A DNA stretch of 64,000 bases, taken from contig WHVD01000082.1 in the NCBI GenBank assembly GCA_015178975.1, positions 310,001-374,000 on the forward strand, read 5' to 3'. The position numbers were made by a program, and so were the translations under genes. How positions within the stretch are numbered: position 1 is the stretch's first letter; the number at the start of each line of letters is the position of its first letter. This DNA is from Hysterangium stoloniferum. Its lineage: Eukaryota; Basidiomycota; Agaricomycetes; Hysterangiales; Hysterangiaceae. Positions 58,986 to 64,000 of the stretch are shown piece by piece. The notes below the pieces were generated by a model. It ran no database searches, was not told the origin of the DNA, and was given only the letters and a program-made list of their open reading frames with translations.

Positions 58986-59713
58986 GCACGTGTCGCTGTC
59001 ACGCAAACCGAGTATAGTAGAAGACCCAATCGCGCAAGTCTGGCTAGGATAGTGTGTTTGGGCTTATGATAATCGTGTCAGCGGCTGTCTACCAATCGGA
59101 CAGTGAGCCTTGGCGTGGGCATGAAAGGGGTCCTCCGCCTGACGGAACGGGCATCGATCACTCTTTATGTAATTGTAATTTTCTATCAGGTGGTAATAGT
59201 GGTTATTATCCGCAACCGGGTACGCGACACAACACTTGTCAATCATTGTTGAGGAAAAATTCCTGCTGACAGAACATTCCATATATAGATATATATTGGG
59301 AACTTGCGCAGAGCACAGTAGATATAAGACTTTATAACGTTACTTACAAAAGTGAATCCGTGTATCTATTGAAGATAAGCAGTCCGGGTAAAGCGTCGGG
59401 TCAATTGCAAGATAATAGAGAGAGTCGATCAATTTAATTTTGGGAATTAAGTGTGCGTGTCCATGCATTCACTTTACATGATATCTTTCAACCCTTATTT
59501 AATCCCCAACGATGGTGCCACAATCTCAAGTGACTGGATATTGTGCTCGAATCGTTTAGATAGTTGTCATTAAAAACCAAATAACTTGAAATTCACTTCT
59601 TTTTTTGGTTTCGATGCCTATCTCCAGTAGGAAGATGTCGGAGAAATAGAACATTCTCCTGAACAGGTGCTGAAGCGGCCTGATTAGGCCTTAGCTATCT
59701 CAATTTTAAAACC
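58986..59713. other. Repeated-unit spacer, no gene seen
   Basis: The part from about 59,160 repeats the 56,300-56,530 spacer in diverged form. No gene was seen. Confidence 0.4.
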
Positions 59714-59860
59714 CTCGACGTTTGGGATCTTCAGAGGCGCTGTCTGTCCATAATTCGGGTGCGCCGGACATTGCAGCAATAGATCCAGCAACTGGAACTC
59801 GAATGTGTGAGCAACGTCCGTTGTTTGGCACCGATCCAAGGATCCTTATGTAAACGCATA
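59714..59860 (+). pseudogene. Relic of a glycoprotein paralogue between D and E
   Basis: CCTCGACGTTTGGGATCT then GGCGCTGTCTGTCCATAATTC align with the LDVWD...AALAVHNSGAPD part of D and E. An indel shifts frame between DVWD and SVHNSGAPD. The rest of the gene is missing. It marks a lost member of the tandem array. Confidence 0.7.
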
Positions 59861-60741
59861 ACGGTCTACTCTCGAGATAGTATCTTGTACTATATCGGGT
59901 TTTGTGCCTGCGATCATAATCGCCTGTCATCACCCAAAAAGCCGTGCTTCTAACAAACCGACGAACTGAACCTTGACGGGACAACGGTTCGTCGATTATC
60001 TTAATATTTAGAACTTATGTCGGTTTCTATTATATCGGTTCGACGGCGATTATTTCAATTTGGGGGACGAAGGATCCATGCCCAACACATTCACTCTACA
60101 TTAAATCTGCCAATCATTCAACCCTTATTTTCCAAGGAGTGTTGGATTGTTTTTTAACAATTCACAACCTAGAATCTTCTATAAAGAACCAAAAATAACT
60201 AGAAACTCATTTTGGGAAGATTGATTAATTTTTTCCCTTTCGATGCCTATTTCTCGCCCGAAGACTCAGGTCCCGTGGGTGACAGGTCTTTACTAAACCA
60301 CATTCTGATGAACGTAGATACAGCGGGACTGCGCCATTTAGGAATTTTGATAGATTCTATGCGATATTTTGTTTGAATAAACGTTGAATAGACGAGAAGT
60401 GTATCCATCATGCCTACCATATGCGATCATGAGCCTTGTCACACTTGTTTGAGCCATGAGATTGTCGATCATACGAGCCGTGGGCTAGGCAAAAATTTTA
60501 AGTTTGAGAAGTAACTATATAGTTGTAGAGTGTTTTACTTACCTATTGTGACTTTCGAGAACTTGTCCTCGATAGAACTGACTTTACAATTTAGTTGCCT
60601 CTCTTTAAAACATTTTGCGGTCAGACACTTTTAACAATCTGCACTTGTTCCCGCTATACCAGGTCAAACAAGCCTTTGGCAGGAGCGATTTGGTGGCAAA
60701 CCATTCATCTAACTCGTTTTCGCTCTCGTTGACAACTTCTT
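59861..60741. other. Spacer before glycoprotein gene E
   Basis: The ATTTCAATTTGGG unit is repeated at 60,052. TTCGTTTTCGCTCT directly precedes the gene, as before D and F. No ORF was seen. Confidence 0.4.
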
Positions 60742-62129
60742 ATGCTCTCTTTGTGGGTTGTCGCGGGTGTAGCTCTCGCATCTACACACCGAAGCATTGC
60801 GACGGCGGTACGCGCCTCTGTGGCTGAAAATAACTTCCCACTGATTGATGTTATTAAGACGACCAATGTAAATTGTACTGCAGACCGATGGGTCAGTAAT
60901 ATTCATTCTAACTCGACTTGTGACTTTACGTGCCATTTTATATAGACTTACAATCAAGAGAATTTCAGTCCATGTCTGGGTAAGTAAAATTTTCCACAAT
61001 TCAAATCTAAATACAATCTCAGCTTGATTCAATGTAGTGGCTTCTGCGCTTCAGGCAGCGTGCAACGGTGGCAGTATGTTCTTTTTCTCATTTTTCCCCT
61101 TAAGACCATTTACACAGGTATTCTCCAGGCTGGAATATCCCTCCATTAGACCCAGATACATATTATACTGGTCCCTATCAAGGCGAATCAAACAAATGTA
61201 TATGCAGTACGGTGCTTTACTCGCTCATCTCAGCCTGTGGTACATGTCAGGGACGCAATATCTCGACGTAAGCACTCATTACGGATATTTCAATTACCTA
61301 TTCATTTATCATTTACCATCCTTAACAGGTGGAGTCAATGGAGCCTAAACTGCACAGCTTCAGACATCGCCATCCGCCAATTCCTCGTCACAATCCCGCC
61401 CGGTTTATCCATCCCTAGCTGGGCTTACCTCGATGTTACAAGCCTCGACGTTTGGGACCCATCAGCAGCTCTTATTTCCCATAATTCCGGCGCACCGGAC
61501 AGTACAGTAGCAGCTTCAGCAACTGGAACTCTAGCATCAGCTGGAACTCTGACGTCAATTGGAACTCTGGCATCAGTTGGAACTCTGGCGTCAACTGGAA
61601 CTCCAACGTCAACTGGAACTCCAACGTCAACTGGAACTCCGCACAAGAAATCGAACCAGACTGGCGCGATTGTAGGAGGTGTTGTAGGAGGTGTTGTAGG
61701 AGGTGTTGTAGGACTTGCCTTGATTGCCATGACTGTGTATGCCTTAATGAGGTGGCGCAATACCACACCCCAAGTGTCCACGCCCCAAATTTCCAGTGGT
61801 GATGGAGAAAAGTCTGCTCTGGCGGTCAGCGCATCCTCTGGCGGATTCCCCTCGCCAATTGTCCCAATGCAGACTGAGCCATGGAATTATTATGTAAAGC
61901 CTTCGGTGCTATGACTTTTCCTATAACTCACTTTCATCCTCACCAGAATCCTTCTGATCCCAGTACATTTACCAACGCTTCTGCTCCAACGCTCCCCTCA
62001 TACGCGCCTGCGGTCGTCTCCTCTGGCAACGTAGCTGCATACTATCATCCGCAGAATCCCGGGGCATTACCCACCAACGGCAGTCTCAGCGGACAGTATA
62101 GAGGGGTTCCTGAGCTATATGAACCTTAA
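60742..62129 (+). CDS. Secreted single-pass membrane glycoprotein, paralogue E
   Basis: Signal peptide MLSLWVVAGVALASTHRSIA, then a Cys-containing head (NVNCTADRW, SPCLV, ALQAACNGG, WNIPPLDPDTYYTGPYQGES, CICSTVLYSLISACGTCQGR, TWSQWSLNCTASD). The stalk is built of six-residue repeats such as GTLASA and GTPTST (18-bp units, 61,525-61,640). The membrane segment contains GGVVGGVVGGVVGL from 12-bp repeats. It is followed by RWRN, an acidic/basic tail and a last exon NPSDPSTFTNAS...GVPELYEP joined by a GTAAAG...ACCAG intron. The segment equal to D's 50-base intron is 51 bases and stop-free here, so it may be coding or spliced. Same exon layout as D. Confidence 0.75.
61525..61717 (+). repeat. 18-bp and 12-bp coding repeats in gene E
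   Basis: About six to seven GGAACTC(N)-(T/A)CRTCA-type 18-mers encode the stalk. Three GGAGGTGTTGTA 12-mers at 61,675-61,711 lengthen the Gly-Val membrane segment. Confidence 0.85.
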
Positions 62130-63913
62130 CGGTGATCGAGTGGTCATCCCGTCTTTAGTCCATTGGTGATTGAAGGCGAGGCAAGGGCAATCACCCCTAA
62201 CTTGCACTGTACCGTTAACCCTTATCTCCACTTACTCACAACGGTTGACTTTAATATTTTGGCTCTCTTTATGAACTCTTTGGAGCTATACCGTGATCTA
62301 AACCCCTTCGCTATTGTTAGGACAATCTATGGCGTTCTTGACTTGGTTGATAGATACAAAAAACCGTCATATGTATTTGTGTAGATGGCTTAACTCATCG
62401 TATTCAATGTTCAGGTATAATTGTCTTTGTGTCCTTCAAGAGGCGCCGCACCCATGAGGCTTGAAGCCGGATCCATGACTCCCCCGGTCCGGTATAGACT
62501 CATTCTTGAATTCATACGGTCTACTCTCGACGGTTATATCGCACAGAGGATTTGGAAACAAAAAGGGCATGAACATAGCACCGTATACCGTGAGCTGCAT
62601 AGGAAAGCCGCGTGCATGGCACTCCACCGCTTGCAATATCCCGATTAAAAGACTTCAACACTTTAATGATTGATATCATCGCCGAAGCGACTTAGCAATC
62701 TATGTGTGAAGTGGTCCCTCTGATCAGCGATCATGATGCAGAGCACGTGAAGGTATACACTAGAAGTCTTGTAAAATTAGCCAACGAAGTGTGATTTCAC
62801 GCTATCTTTGGAATATATATTTGTGGTGTGTCTATGTATGCATTGAAGGCTTCCGTCGACGGCTCCCTGACCTGTATTAAAGCACTTATAGTGGACTGTA
62901 AATTTCACTTCGAATCTTTCGGGCCCAACAAAAGTACTGGAGAAGAGATTTGAAAAAATATTATGTCATTCAATTTACATGATATCATTTCGTTAGCAGG
63001 AATGCAGGAGGATAATACAGAGGAGCCACGGGTGCTTTTGGATGATAAAAATGATGTCTTTTGCTAATTGCGTGCATAGCAAATAAAGCGTTGGTTAACA
63101 TCGCTGGTCCGCCACATCAAATTCATATTTATTGGCAACGAATCCAATCTAATGACCATATTGAAAATTTTAGGGCCACATCAATCATCACTCATTAGAA
63201 AGCCTAAAACTTGAGTAAATATATTTAACTACTCGTATACACTGATTCTCAATCATAGCAGAGCTAGCCGGTCTAGGGGAACTATTTATCTAATAAATAC
63301 CTCATCTAGTCTAATCACCTACCAACCTAGTAGCTGTACACGCATTCCTGATGGTGTGTCTGGTCTGGTGCACTTCCAATGCGAGAGAACATCAATCATT
63401 CGCCCCATAATTTCCAACGAGTGCCAAATTGCCAATAGTACTGTCATAACATTACGCAACTTGGTTTGGTATCATCTTGTCAAATTATTTAACAATTTAC
63501 CGCTTCCATGGGTCTAAAATAATTCTAAATCCACTTTGAGATGATTTGGCTGCCATTCATGTAAGTGAGAAGCCACTGCACATCCTTTCACCTGTCATGC
63601 AATTGAATATGGCGCCACTCCAGCGCACTCCATTTTGGGTCCGATCAATAGAACTTTGATTATAATGCGAGAGTTTGCTTTTTAATGAAAAAATAATTAT
63701 GTGTTATCATGTGTAACTTCTTTCAGCGATGACAATGCAAGCAATCTCGTGATGGGATCGTGGAAGCCTTGCACGAGCTGTAAACTTTGAGTTTGAGCAG
63801 GTCCCACAAGGAAGTACATATATAGAGGGTTCTTTATCTTTAACATGGTTCTACTCTAGCAGCCCTTAACAAGAACGAACTGGGCAGATCTTTATTCGTT
63901 TTCGCTCTCTTTC
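62130..63913. other. Spacer between E and F
   Basis: Repeated-unit words (TTTACATGATATC, AATGCGAGAGAACATCAATCA at 63,378) recur from the other spacers. An open stretch at 62,454-62,648 (MRLEAGSMTPPVRY) has no recognisable relative. No gene is supported. Confidence 0.4.
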
Positions 63914-64000
63914 ATGTTCTCTGTGTGGACTCTCGCAATTGTAGCTCTTGCATTTCCATACCTCAGCAGTGCGACAGCGGTATGTGCTACTGTTGCTTAG
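63914..64000 (+). CDS. Glycoprotein paralogue F, first exon only (window edge)
   Basis: Signal peptide MFSVWTLAIVALAFPYLSSATA matches D and E in length and form. It is followed by a strong donor GTATGT at the same place as the intron in D; read through, a TAG follows within 21 bases. The upstream TTCGTTTTCGCTCT motif is shared with D and E. The rest of the gene lies beyond the window. Confidence 0.65.
   Translation: MFSVWTLAIVALAFPYLSSATAVCATVA

Noticed and set aside
62454..62648. Short ORF beginning MRLEAGSMTPP
   Set aside because: No homologue recognised, no paralogue in the other array units, weak context.

Overview
The window looks like a repeat-rich accessory region of a filamentous basidiomycete genome (Agaricomycetes). 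Genes are split by about 50-base spliceosomal introns with GTNNGT donors. The main gene family is the fungal-specific FunK1 protein kinase family. The mobile elements (a DIRS-like tyrosine-recombinase retroelement, a Tad/I-like LINE, a Ty1/copia element, solo LTRs, TIR elements) are typical of that group. The species cannot be told from the sequence.

Layout. 1-8.2 kb is a TE graveyard: a minus-strand transposase-like ORF, two solo LTRs with clean 5-bp target-site duplications (TSDs), a MITE-like element beside an isochorismatase-type fragment, and minisatellites. From 8.2 to 52.3 kb a segment of roughly 12-15 kb is present twice in tandem. The ancestral unit was FunK1-C (minus), FunK1-A (plus), FunK1-B (minus), then an SLC49/FLVCR-like MFS transporter (plus). 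Copy 1 (8,205-35,283) has only the N-terminal end of C, intact A and B, and only the 5' end of the MFS gene. Copy 2 (37,617-52,342, with the rest of C and the MFS gene on either side) has intact C, a nonsense-mutated A', a wrecked B' and an intact MFS gene. Each ancestral gene therefore survives as about one good copy.

The copies act as filled and empty sites for each other, so many insertions can be placed to the base. In copy 1 these are a DIRS-like element at 8.9-14.9 kb (itself carrying a solo LTR), a LINE at 16.0-17.9 kb, solo LTRs at 21.4 and 22.8 kb, a TA-flanked TIR element at 28.4 kb, and a copia-type element at 29.6-34.6 kb. In copy 2 there is a 2.5-kb near-palindromic foldback element at 38.9-41.5 kb.

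52.2-64 kb. Downstream of the MFS gene is a tandem array of paralogous genes for secreted, single-pass membrane glycoproteins (D at 57.2 kb, a relic at 59.7 kb, E at 60.7 kb, F starting at 63.9 kb). A duplicated MFS last exon lies just after D.

The coherent picture is a FunK1 kinase cluster with one transporter, duplicated in tandem and then eroded in a complementary way by transposons and point lesions. The most striking sequence is a 29-unit, 15-bp minisatellite in the C-terminus of FunK1-A, whose duplicate carries only five 18-bp units.
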